Shown here: piece by piece, positions 22,312 through 30,714 of the stretch
Layout: the number at the start of each line of letters is the position of its first letter
How positions within the stretch are numbered: position 1 is the stretch's first letter
Assembly (NCBI GenBank): GCA_028706295.1
Contig: JAQWBQ010000026.1
Span: 1 to 43,187, forward strand
Direction: 5' to 3'
DNA length: 43,187 nucleotides
From: Bacteroidales bacterium
Lineage (GTDB): Bacteria; Bacteroidota; Bacteroidia; Bacteroidales; FEN-979
The notes under the pieces: model-generated
Database searches by the model: none
Seen by the model: only the letters and a program-made list of their open reading frames with translations
What the model was told of the DNA's origin: nothing
Program-made: the position numbers and the translations under genes

Positions 22312-24930
22312 ATGAAGAATATTCACCCCTTTATTTTATGGATACTGGTTGCGATGCTCTCGCTGGCATCGTGCAAACGCGATCATTTCATCACCGACCG
22401 GGAATACCGGAAAAAGGTGGAAAAACAATTTGAGCTTCAAAAATCGTTGGCTGCAAACCGTTCAGAACAGTTATTCGCGGTTTTTGATCAGGGACTGCCA
22501 CTCCGTGAAGAGGAGGCGTTGAAATTTTTATATGCTTACATGCCCCTGAGCGATCTGGCCGATTACGACGGTTCCTTTTTCCTCGAAAACGTCCGTGCTT
22601 CCTTTGCTGCCCGTGATACTTTTTCATGGGGGAAAACCGTTCCCGAGGCTTTATTCCGTCATTTCGTTCTGCCCATACGGGTCAACAATGAAAATCTGGA
22701 TTCGGCCCGATGGGTTTTCTTCAGAGAATTGAAGGATCGTATCAAAAAGATGACAATGAAGGAGGCTGTATTGGAGGTCAACCACTGGTGTCATGAAAAG
22801 GTGACCTACCGGGGCACCGATGGCCGGACATCGTCACCGCTCTCGACCGTGAAAACGGCTTATGGGCGTTGTGGCGAAGAGTCGACCTTCACCGTTGCCG
22901 CGTTGCGTTCGGTAGGTATTCCCGCCCGCCAGTGCTACACGCCGCGGTGGGCGCATAGCGATGACAATCATGCCTGGGTTGAAGTCTGGATCGACGGAAA
23001 ATGGCATTTTATCGGCGCCTGCGAACCCGAGCCGGATCTTGATCTGGCCTGGTTTACCGCTCCCGCGCGAAGAGCCATGCTTGTCAATACCAATGTTTTC
23101 GGCGATTACGAAGGACCGGAGGATGTTTTGCTGAAAGACCCGCGCTTTACCCGGATCAACATCCTTGAAAATTATACCCGCACCAGGCGCATATTTGTAA
23201 AGGTGACCGATCCGGGCGAACATCCGGTCGACAGCGCCTCCGTGGAGTTTCAACTGTACAATTACGCCGAATTCTACCCGCTTCATAAAGCGTTGACGGG
23301 GAAAGACGGCTTGGTTTCCTTTTTGACCGGCAGTGGCGATCTCCTGGTCTGGGCGGCAAAAGGCGACCGGTACGGTTATCAGAAAGTCCCGGCTTCCAGG
23401 ACCGATACAGTCGTGCTCCCGCTTTCGGCTCAACCCGGAGGTGAATTCTCAGAGACCTTCGACCTGACGCCTCCCCCGGTGGATGCAAATGTTCAGGAAG
23501 TCAGTGATTCGCTGAAAAAAATCAATTCTGCCAGGCTGAAATTTGAAGATGATCTCCGCGGTAGTTATGAGTCAACCTTTATCGATTCGGCAAAAGCTTA
23601 CAGGCTGGCGCCTACCCTTCACTTGAATCCAGACACCCTGTGGTACATGCTTAAAAAATCGCGGGGAAACTGGCGGGAGCTCATTGAATTTATGACCGGT
23701 GTTGCGAAAGACAAGAAAAACCTGATCTTTCCGCTGCTGAATACCCTTTCGGATAAGGATCTTCGCGACGCGACGCCCGAAGCGCTTTCCGATGCCGTGG
23801 CTTATGCAACGGTTCACTCACCCTTGTGTTCCGGGAATGATATTTTTTACCCGTATATCCTTGCGCCCAGGGTGGATAATGAATGGCTGAAACCGTACCG
23901 GGAACTTTTCCTCCAGAAGCTCGACCCGGGCCTAATCCGGGCTGCAAGAACAGCGCCCGACAGCCTGGTAAGATGGGTTCTCACGAACATTGCCATCGAC
24001 AAGACTGCCAACTGGGGCCGTGCACCATTGACACCTGCGGGAACCTTTGAATTGCGTATTGCGGATGATCATTCACGCGATATTTTATTCGTCGCTCTGT
24101 GCCGCACCATCGGGATTCCCGCCCGGCTGGAGCCCGGATCGCGGGTACCGCAATATTTTTGGAATGAAGGATGGATCGATGTCCGTTTTGAGAAGATCAT
24201 CCGGGAGCGTACCGGCAAAGCGCAGTTAGAACTCGTTTCCGATCCGCGCAACGACCGTAAGCCCGAGTACTACACCCATTTTACCATTGAAAAATATAAA
24301 GACGGTTTTTTCAGATCGCTTGATTATGAAGGAAGTCCGCTGGTACAATCATTTCCCTGCACGCTGGAGTTGTCGCCCGGATATTATCTGATGGTTACCG
24401 GAAACCGCATCGGGGGCGGAACAGTTCTGGCCTCCCTGAAATTTTTCAATCTCGTTGAAGGAAAAAAGTCACAACAGGTTATCAGCATCCGGAAGGAGCA
24501 GATTTCGTTGAAGGATTATGGAAGGGTCAACCCACAACTGTTCGCGTTCAGCATTAAGGATGGAATGGTACTTGCCTGGATCGATCCCGATAAAGAGCCC
24601 ACCAAACATTTTCTCAGCGATCTCAGGGTGAAGAAACAGGAGTTCGGAAGTTGGAAAGGCAGGTTTGTTCTGATCTTCAGCACAGAAAAAGAGATGAAAT
24701 CGTTCGTCGCAAAAGATGCCGCCGGGTTGCCGCAAACGGTGACCTATTCCTTCCGCGAAACGTTCCCGGTGCGCCTTTCAGATATCAAATCGGAAAAAGG
24801 CGCGGCTAAAAACCTGCCCGTAGTTCTTTACCTCAACGGCTCCGGAGTCATCAACTATTTATCGGAAGGGTATCAGATCGGTATTGGCGACGATTTATAC
24901 CGGATCATCTCCGCAACCGTGAAAAAATAA
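22312..24930 (+). CDS. Lipoprotein with transglutaminase-like domain
   Basis: 872 aa from the ATG at 22312, which is followed by a lipoprotein signal (MLSLASC, lipid-modified Cys21). A transglutaminase-like (papain-fold) domain lies at about residues 130-250: YGRCGEESTF with catalytic Cys187, and DDNHAWVEVW with His220; an acidic residue in IGACEPEPD may complete the triad. Downstream are a beta domain (about 290-370, RRIFVKVTDPGEHPVDSASV), a helical region, and a second domain (about 570-660) with HSRDILFVALCRTIGIPARL resembling another transglutaminase-like half. The active-site residues suggest a real protease, amidase or cross-linking enzyme acting on the cell surface. It forms a likely operon with the GH31 gene. 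Confidence 0.82.
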   Translation: MKNIHPFILWILVAMLSLASCKRDHFITDREYRKKVEKQFELQKSLAANRSEQLFAVFDQGLPLREEEALKFLYAYMPLSDLADYDGSFFLENVRASFAARDTFSWGKTVPEALFRHFVLPIRVNNENLDSARWVFFRELKDRIKKMTMKEAVLEVNHWCHEKVTYRGTDGRTSSPLSTVKTAYGRCGEESTFTVAALRSVGIPARQCYTPRWAHSDDNHAWVEVWIDGKWHFIGACEPEPDLDLAWFTAPARRAMLVNTNVFGDYEGPEDVLLKDPRFTRINILENYTRTRRIFVKVTDPGEHPVDSASVEFQLYNYAEFYPLHKALTGKDGLVSFLTGSGDLLVWAAKGDRYGYQKVPASRTDTVVLPLSAQPGGEFSETFDLTPPPVDANVQEVSDSLKKINSARLKFEDDLRGSYESTFIDSAKAYRLAPTLHLNPDTLWYMLKKSRGNWRELIEFMTGVAKDKKNLIFPLLNTLSDKDLRDATPEALSDAVAYATVHSPLCSGNDIFYPYILAPRVDNEWLKPYRELFLQKLDPGLIRAARTAPDSLVRWVLTNIAIDKTANWGRAPLTPAGTFELRIADDHSRDILFVALCRTIGIPARLEPGSRVPQYFWNEGWIDVRFEKIIRERTGKAQLELVSDPRNDRKPEYYTHFTIEKYKDGFFRSLDYEGSPLVQSFPCTLELSPGYYLMVTGNRIGGGTVLASLKFFNLVEGKKSQQVISIRKEQISLKDYGRVNPQLFAFSIKDGMVLAWIDPDKEPTKHFLSDLRVKKQEFGSWKGRFVLIFSTEKEMKSFVAKDAAGLPQTVTYSFRETFPVRLSDIKSEKGAAKNLPVVLYLNGSGVINYLSEGYQIGIGDDLYRIISATVKK

Positions 24931-24964
24931 GGTGCAAGTGGGTGGATTCCCGGTTTAATGCGGA

Positions 24965-26071
24965 TTATGGGTCAACAGGTGGTTCCCCGACAGCCGGTTG
25001 TGCGTCGCGGATGCAACGCACTGAAAAGCCGTTCGATTTGATGTAATCATCACGGTTTATCTTATCATCAAAATAGTGCAGACTTCTGATCCAGGCATGG
25101 GCCGGACCGCATTCGGAGGAAGTCCAGAAAAACCCCACATAGGCGCGGCTGCTGAAGCTTCCGGGATAATCGCGGTGACCGGCAGGCATGGCTGAAAATT
25201 CGCTTGTATTTGTTGCGCCGTCGTTGGGAGGAGACCAATAGGTCGTCCCGGTCACCTTCATGGCCCCTCCCCCGTCGCTCCCGCTTGCGCCGATAACCTG
25301 GCAGTCGATTTCGGGATCGATGACCCGGGTTGCGACACACCATTCGGGATCGGTGGGAATGTGCCAGCCTTCGGGGCACAGGCCCCGGGTTCCCTCGGAG
25401 GTTGTATATTTCATCAATTCATCCCACTGGTAAAGCCCTCCGTAGATATCGCAATTGCTTTTGTTGCCCAGGTAACAGTACTTTTCGTCGATGCCGTTGT
25501 TTTTCTGGTTCCACATGTAGTTGATCTGTGTGCCGAAATTGAGATTCTGAGCCATCCAGCATTGATCTCCGATCGGGACGGTGCGGTACGACTGTGAATC
25601 GCGCCGATCGGTGAACGGCATCCCGCATTGCCAGGGCGCCACCTTGATGGTGAATGTGCAGGAACTGATGTTGCCGGAGCCGGTGACGGTAAAAGTATCC
25701 ATCTGTCCCGACAGGGGGATGCCATGTCCTTGCAATGCGACCAGTTGAATGCCTTTGGTCGAAAAATAACCGGTGGCGTCGAAATAGTAACCATTCACCG
25801 TATTGGTCCGGATCGTATAGCTCCCCGGCGCCGAAACGTCGGCCTGAAACAGTACTTTTTCGGCGGTGGTGAGGGGGCGTGAAGCCTGGCAGGATCCGGT
25901 AATCAGCATTCCCGGGCATTCCGATCCGGCACCCAGGTTGTACGAAGCGATTCTCTGGCTCACCTGCGACCGAAGTGCGAACGGAACAAACAGCAGCGCG
26001 ATCATTGCGGGCAAGAGGAGAACCAAAATTCTTCTATTTTCGTAAATGTCTTTACTCAGCTTGCTATCCAT
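24965..26071 (-). CDS. FISUMP-domain exported protein
   Basis: 368 aa from the ATG at 26071; the longer frame begins at a TTG. A hydrophobic segment at about residues 21-40 serves as signal peptide or anchor. The C-terminal part (about 180-365) is a FISUMP (Fibrobacter succinogenes major paralogous) domain: DQCWMAQNLNFG, YGGLYQWDELM, CPEGWHIPTDPEW, FSAMPAGHRD, FWTSSEC, and GFSVRCIRD. The middle region is beta-rich (GTYTIRTNT-like strands). FISUMP proteins are secreted or surface proteins of unknown function, related to the lectin-like FGE-sulfatase fold. The gene is convergent with the transglutaminase gene, 34 bases away. Confidence 0.85.
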   Translation of the reverse strand: MDSKLSKDIYENRRILVLLLPAMIALLFVPFALRSQVSQRIASYNLGAGSECPGMLITGSCQASRPLTTAEKVLFQADVSAPGSYTIRTNTVNGYYFDATGYFSTKGIQLVALQGHGIPLSGQMDTFTVTGSGNISSCTFTIKVAPWQCGMPFTDRRDSQSYRTVPIGDQCWMAQNLNFGTQINYMWNQKNNGIDEKYCYLGNKSNCDIYGGLYQWDELMKYTTSEGTRGLCPEGWHIPTDPEWCVATRVIDPEIDCQVIGASGSDGGGAMKVTGTTYWSPPNDGATNTSEFSAMPAGHRDYPGSFSSRAYVGFFWTSSECGPAHAWIRSLHYFDDKINRDDYIKSNGFSVRCIRDAQPAVGEPPVDP

Positions 26072-26077
26072 GGTCGA

Positions 26078-26085
26078 CAAAGATA
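26078..26085 (-). promoter_or_regulatory. Possible -7 box for the FISUMP gene
   Basis: On the minus strand this reads TATCTTTG, a full TAnnTTTG match, only six bases before the ATG at 26071. If used, the transcript would be almost leaderless, so it is uncertain. Confidence 0.35.
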
Positions 26086-26269
26086 TCAATAGCAACAATT
26101 TAATTTGAAAAAACCGAAAAAAAGAAATAAATGGAAAATCGGAAAATTCCTATACTTTATAAGGTTCTTGGTGAGTTTGCATTTTGCAACTATCAGGATC
26201 GTTAAAGATAATCACGAAGCCTTAATACTGACTGTTAATCTTATCAGATCAGAATAAAAAAGGTAACAA

Positions 26270-27826
26270 TTAGTTCTTCGCTCCCTTCGGTATTGTGAAA
26301 ATGAACTTTGTTCCTTGTCCGGGATGGCTTTCTACCTGAATTGTTCCTCCTATCCTTTGAACAAATTCTTTGCAGATAATCAGCCCGAATCCGCTTCCTT
26401 TCTCATTATTTGTACCAGGTAATGATGGAGTAAAAGAATCATTAAATAAAGTTTCAATTTGTTCGGATGACATTCCTATTCCCAAATCCCGGACTGACAC
26501 TTCAATCATATTTCCCGAGTTAATAACTGATAGCGTAATTTCACCTCCTTCATATGAATATTTAACCGCATTATGGAATAGATTCCGGATTATGGTTTTA
26601 ACCATGTTAGGATCACAAAAAGCTGTTGAATTGTGAGAAGAAATAATTCTGGTCGAGACTTTTTTTTGTTCAAGTAATGAGGATTCATTTCTGATAACCT
26701 CTTCAAAAAATGTTGATAAGTCTATTATTTCAGGTTTAAATTCAATAGAATTACTTTCATATCTTGCCCATTCAAAAAGATTCTCAAGTAATCTGTAAGC
26801 ATTACGTGCGCTGGAATTAATAAAAATGTTATACCTGTGGATCTCTTCAGGATTAAGTTCATTGGATTCATGCGACAAGATCGATGTATACCCTAAAATA
26901 GTCGAAAAGGAGTTTTTTAGGTCATGGCCAATAATTGAAAATATTACGCTCTTCATCCTATCGGACTTTTGTAATGCCATCGTTCGATCATTTACCTTTT
27001 GTTCAAGTGTTTCATTCAATTGGTTTAACTCATTAATTGAATTTGTAACATCCTTTCCCATCTGATTGAAGGAATTTGTAAGTGATCCGATTTCATCATT
27101 TGAAGTGACTTTGATCGGAATGAATCGTTTATTCTTAGCCAATTCATGTGTGGCAAGATCAAGTATTTTTATTGAATCTATAATTGATCTTGTCATGATT
27201 ATGAAAAGAACAGTAATAAGTATCAGTGTAATAATGGGTAGTGTTGAAAAAAACAAGGTAGCCGTAACATTTAGGCTATGAATTCTGTTGATTGATTGAA
27301 TTGCCCTATTTTGATTGGTTTGAACAAGGTGTTTAAGCAGAATTATCTGCTTTTGATAAGCTTTACGTGATTCACCAATCAGGAGTCGTTCGGCCATAAA
27401 CGAATTGTTACCGTTCACCAATACCAATATTTTCGACCAGTTATTTTTATATATACTATAAACTGCAAGAAGTTCCTTATATATGTTCTGCTCTTCTTCG
27501 GTTTGGACTAACAAGGATAGTCTCTTATGAAATTGCGTGATTTGGTTATCCACAATTCTTATTTCTTCCTCAGTTGATTTTTTCGCTAACATGTCAGAGG
27601 AGAGCATGTATTTGTATTCTTTGATCCTCAGATTTTCGATTGAAATCGTGAGTCCGTCAACGCAAATCATTGCAGGCATCCAGAGGTCAATTATTTTTTT
27701 AGTCTTTCTGGTTAATTCCTGACTATGAAGAAAAGTAATAATTCCCATGAAAATGTAAGGGATAACTGCAATCCCAAAAATAAGGACCAGTTTGAGTGAA
27801 ATTCTGAGGTTTCTGAACCATTTCAT
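26270..27826 (-). CDS. Membrane sensor histidine kinase (orphan)
   Basis: 518 aa from the ATG at 27826 (a GTG three codons upstream is also possible). Two membrane helices (about 12-33 and 191-213) enclose an all-helical extracytoplasmic region of the four-helix-bundle type. Then come a HAMP linker, a coiled coil (NELNQLNETLEQKVNDRT) and the kinase core. The phospho-accepting His301 is in IIGHDLKNSFS, the HDLKN variant. ATP-binding boxes are NLFHNAVKYSYEGG, VRDLGIGMS and GSGFGLIICKEF. No response regulator is adjacent, so its partner is elsewhere. The neighbouring AT-rich composition matches this gene. Confidence 0.9.
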   Translation of the reverse strand: MKWFRNLRISLKLVLIFGIAVIPYIFMGIITFLHSQELTRKTKKIIDLWMPAMICVDGLTISIENLRIKEYKYMLSSDMLAKKSTEEEIRIVDNQITQFHKRLSLLVQTEEEQNIYKELLAVYSIYKNNWSKILVLVNGNNSFMAERLLIGESRKAYQKQIILLKHLVQTNQNRAIQSINRIHSLNVTATLFFSTLPIITLILITVLFIIMTRSIIDSIKILDLATHELAKNKRFIPIKVTSNDEIGSLTNSFNQMGKDVTNSINELNQLNETLEQKVNDRTMALQKSDRMKSVIFSIIGHDLKNSFSTILGYTSILSHESNELNPEEIHRYNIFINSSARNAYRLLENLFEWARYESNSIEFKPEIIDLSTFFEEVIRNESSLLEQKKVSTRIISSHNSTAFCDPNMVKTIIRNLFHNAVKYSYEGGEITLSVINSGNMIEVSVRDLGIGMSSEQIETLFNDSFTPSLPGTNNEKGSGFGLIICKEFVQRIGGTIQVESHPGQGTKFIFTIPKGAKN

Positions 27827-27947
27827 ATCGTCCACTATTTGATGCCCTTTTACTAATTACGAGAATCAATAAAAAAGCAGACAGAGAAGTTTGTAAACTC
27901 ATGCTGTTACATCATAAAAAAATGAAATTGACTCTTGTTATTTATTG

Positions 27948-28703
27948 TCACTTATCATTTACAAGCCGGATTCCAAGACAATTACTTCTGTGACTTGAGG
28001 GTCGGCCGTACCGGTATGCAGAACGGCAACGCTGGGCAACGTTTTTCCAGCTGCCCCCACGTCCAACATGTAAATATCCTGTCGAAGGACCTTTCGGGTT
28101 CGTCTGGGGATCTGATGTATATTGTTCCATATAATCCTTACACCATTCCCAAACATTCCCATGCATATCGTATAACCCCCATGCATTTGCTTTCAGGCTG
28201 CCAACCGGGAGCGTTTTTTGACGGAATTCACCTTGTTTAAAATTCTGATAGGGATACGTTCCATCGTAATTTGCCTCATCGGTCGTCAGGTTTTCACCGG
28301 TACTGAAGGGAGTCGTGGTTCCGGCCCGGCATGCATATTCCCATTCTGCTTCAGTAGGAAGCCGGCAACCAATCCAATCCGCAAAAGCCTTCGCATCGTC
28401 CCACGTAACATTTATAACAGGTCGGTTTCCCCTTCCCCAACCTGCATCGTTTGGTTTTGCCTTCCCTGTGGCCTCACAGAATTTATCGTACTGGTCAAAT
28501 GTGATCTCATATTTACTCATCCTGAAACCATTAAGGGTGACGGAATGTTGTATTTCTCCTGATTCTCTTGCAAATTCACTTTCGGGGCTTCCCATTGTAA
28601 AAGTACCTGCCGGAATCTTCACCCATTCCACCTCCGGCTTGTTCTGTGCAGTTGCAAATATTGAAATGAATGCAAATGCAATACTCATACATTTTGTTTT
28701 CAT
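27948..28703 (-). CDS. Exported SUMF1/FGE-sulfatase-domain protein
   Basis: 251 aa. A signal peptide covers residues 1 to about 20 (ending FATAQN). The remainder is one formylglycine-generating-enzyme-like domain: WVKIPAGTFTMGSPESE, YEITFDQYDKFCEATG, PVINVTWDDAKAFADW, CRLPTEAEWEYACRAG, WGLYDMHGNVWEWCKDY, GRGGSWKNVAQRCRSAYR and a GIRLV end. This domain is widely used in Bacteroidota outside sulfatase activation, often as a carbohydrate- or ligand-binding module. No sulfatase gene is near. Whether the Cys pair needed for formylglycine formation is present could not be settled by eye. Likely periplasmic. Confidence 0.88.
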   Translation of the reverse strand: MKTKCMSIAFAFISIFATAQNKPEVEWVKIPAGTFTMGSPESEFARESGEIQHSVTLNGFRMSKYEITFDQYDKFCEATGKAKPNDAGWGRGNRPVINVTWDDAKAFADWIGCRLPTEAEWEYACRAGTTTPFSTGENLTTDEANYDGTYPYQNFKQGEFRQKTLPVGSLKANAWGLYDMHGNVWEWCKDYMEQYTSDPQTNPKGPSTGYLHVGRGGSWKNVAQRCRSAYRYGRPSSHRSNCLGIRLVNDK

Positions 28704-28755
28704 TGTCTGTGTTTATACTTATTTATCCAGGATACATTAATCTAATCCTCCTTCT

Positions 28756-29349
28756 TTATAGTTTTATATGAAGTCCGTCAAAGATAAAGCTGGCTGCCTT
28801 GGCACAGATAAAAATGTACAGGATCCGGGATATGACCAGCACTCCGATCTTGCCAACGATCCTTTCAACAAAAGGAGCCAGCTTAAGAATCGGAAATATG
28901 GTTATGTAGACAAGAAAGACTGTAATAACAGTTATAACATGACCGTCGCTCTGGAGCAGCAGGATCGTTGTCAGGATCGTTCCGGGACCTGCAAGAAAAG
29001 GAAAGCCCATTGGAAAAACTGCTACGGACTGGCTGTTCTGAACAGGTGAAAAAGATGACTGAGATCCAAGAATGACTCCCCGGGCAGCTACGATAAACAC
29101 CAAGATCCCGCCGGCTATCTTAAAGGCCGGCATACTAACGTTAAAAACATTTCTCAGCATGACATCCCCAAATAAAGCAAATCCAAGCACGATAGATCCT
29201 CCTGTCAGAACTGCAATTTTATACGTCCCGGATTGTTCCTTCTTGTTCATGGCAGAAGTCAGGTCGGCAAAGAGTGGCAGATTCCCAATGGCGTTTACCA
29301 TGGCGAACAAAAGTAAGTAGTCGTGAAGAAGCTGTCTGACGGAATCCAT
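28756..29349 (-). CDS. MarC-family integral membrane protein
   Basis: 197 aa with about six membrane helices. Family features: LLLFAMVNAIGNLPLFADLT at residues 12-31, the central segment FKIAGGILVFIVAARGVIL, and FPMGFPFLAGPGTI. MarC (UPF0056) proteins are inner-membrane proteins with no settled function; transport is suspected, and the family is no longer thought to cause multidrug resistance. Its gene is the last of the opine dehydrogenase operon, 6 bases after the AsnB-like gene, so it likely handles the pathway product or precursor. Export of the product is inference from position only. Confidence 0.88.
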   Translation of the reverse strand: MDSVRQLLHDYLLLFAMVNAIGNLPLFADLTSAMNKKEQSGTYKIAVLTGGSIVLGFALFGDVMLRNVFNVSMPAFKIAGGILVFIVAARGVILGSQSSFSPVQNSQSVAVFPMGFPFLAGPGTILTTILLLQSDGHVITVITVFLVYITIFPILKLAPFVERIVGKIGVLVISRILYIFICAKAASFIFDGLHIKL

Positions 29350-29355
29350 TTCTTA

Positions 29356-30699
29356 TTAAATTACAGGAGCGTTTTTTGTTCTGCCCATCCAGTCCAGATT
29401 ATTAATCTCATCGAATTGCTCTTTAAATATCCGGTAATAGAATAGTTCCTCTTTTGTCCTCAATGTCCAGCCATTGTCTAAATTTCTTTCTGCCTTGAAG
29501 TCAGAGTCGGTGACTTTGGCTGAGGCATAATCCGAGATCAGTTCTTCCACTCCCGCACCTTCCCAGAATTTTGTCTTTGGCCGCCAGACGACATTTTCCG
29601 GCAACATGCCTTCCATCGATTTACGCAGGATCCATTTTTCAATTCCATCTTTCAGTTTTAAGGCAGACGGAATCCGGACCGCAAAGTCAAACAGTTGCGG
29701 ATCAGCAAATACAACATGGGCGGTCAAACCGTGGGCAGCAGCACATCGGTCGACGCGCTGCAAGGCCGTATTGTGAAGCCTCCCGGTAATGTCAATGAGC
29801 TCATCCTCAATCTCATTCGCAGGAATTGATTTCAGGTACTGATAGCCTGCAAACAATTCATCACCTCCTTCTCCGGAAAAGACCTCACCGACATAGTCTG
29901 ATGCAAGATCTGCAACCAGGTAATTGATAATACTTGATCTGACCAATAAGGCATCGAATGACTCCAGATGGTAGATGACACGAGGAAGAACCCTGAGCAT
30001 ATCCCTGAAGTTTACGATAATTTCATGGTGATCGGATCCTATATGTTTAGCGACTTCTTTGGCGAATGACAGGTCAGAAGCATTCCTCAGGCCTCCGGCA
30101 AATGTATGGAGCTCCCTTGCCCAAGGCCTTGCAACTGCGGCAATGGTGCTTGAATCCAAACCTCCTGACAACCAGGCGCCGATCGTATCCGAAGTTATTC
30201 TGCGGGCAACAGACGTTGTCAGCCGGTTCAATAATTCTGTTGCTATGTCATCCCAATCGTTTTGAACCGGAGATTTTTTTTCAAGTTTAAAGTAAGCAGT
30301 TCGAATTGAATTATTCATGACAGAACCCGGCGGACATTCTCTGATTGCTTCAGATATTGGCAAAAGGGCCTTAACCTCAGAGGCAAAACAAAGATTCCCT
30401 TTTTTTGTATAAGAGTAATACATCGGTGCGACTCCCAGTTCATCACGAAAAATTTGCCATTGTCCGTCCGATTTCTTAATCTCAAGATTGTGGCCAAATC
30501 CGGGTCCATCCAGATAAATTCCATTTTGTTGGTTTTTTAAGACGTTTTCATTTTCATGTTCTGTCCATATCATGCCGATGGTAGCATCGTCATAATCGAA
30601 GAGGGACTTTCCGTGAGAACCGCGATGCGACATTGATTCCAACATGCTCATGACGAGACTCTTCTCACCTTTTTTTAAGATTCCTGCAATTCCGGCCAT
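29356..30699 (-). CDS. Asparagine-synthetase-like amide ligase lacking the glutaminase Cys
   Basis: 447 aa. The C-terminal part (about 150-440) is an asparagine-synthetase-type ATP pyrophosphatase domain: SGGLDSS at 178-184, SGEGGDELFAGYQYL, and WRPKTKFWEGAG. The N-terminal glutamine-amidotransferase domain is short (about 125 residues instead of about 200) and begins MAGIAGI. In active class-II amidotransferases the residue after Met is the nucleophile Cys; here it is Ala (codon GCC). It therefore cannot use glutamine in the normal way and may use ammonia or another amine, as beta-lactam synthetase and other AsnB relatives do. It is 15 bases downstream of the B12-mutase-like gene and 6 upstream of marC. 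The product could be an amide of an amino acid made by the neighbours. Confidence 0.85.
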   Translation of the reverse strand: MAGIAGILKKGEKSLVMSMLESMSHRGSHGKSLFDYDDATIGMIWTEHENENVLKNQQNGIYLDGPGFGHNLEIKKSDGQWQIFRDELGVAPMYYSYTKKGNLCFASEVKALLPISEAIRECPPGSVMNNSIRTAYFKLEKKSPVQNDWDDIATELLNRLTTSVARRITSDTIGAWLSGGLDSSTIAAVARPWARELHTFAGGLRNASDLSFAKEVAKHIGSDHHEIIVNFRDMLRVLPRVIYHLESFDALLVRSSIINYLVADLASDYVGEVFSGEGGDELFAGYQYLKSIPANEIEDELIDITGRLHNTALQRVDRCAAAHGLTAHVVFADPQLFDFAVRIPSALKLKDGIEKWILRKSMEGMLPENVVWRPKTKFWEGAGVEELISDYASAKVTDSDFKAERNLDNGWTLRTKEELFYYRIFKEQFDEINNLDWMGRTKNAPVI

Positions 30700-30714
30700 A
30701 TAAATATTTATCTG

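Noticed and set aside
27948-28703. Sulfatase-activating formylglycine enzyme
   Set aside because: No sulfatase is nearby and the catalytic Cys pair could not be confirmed; the domain is often used for other purposes in this phylum.
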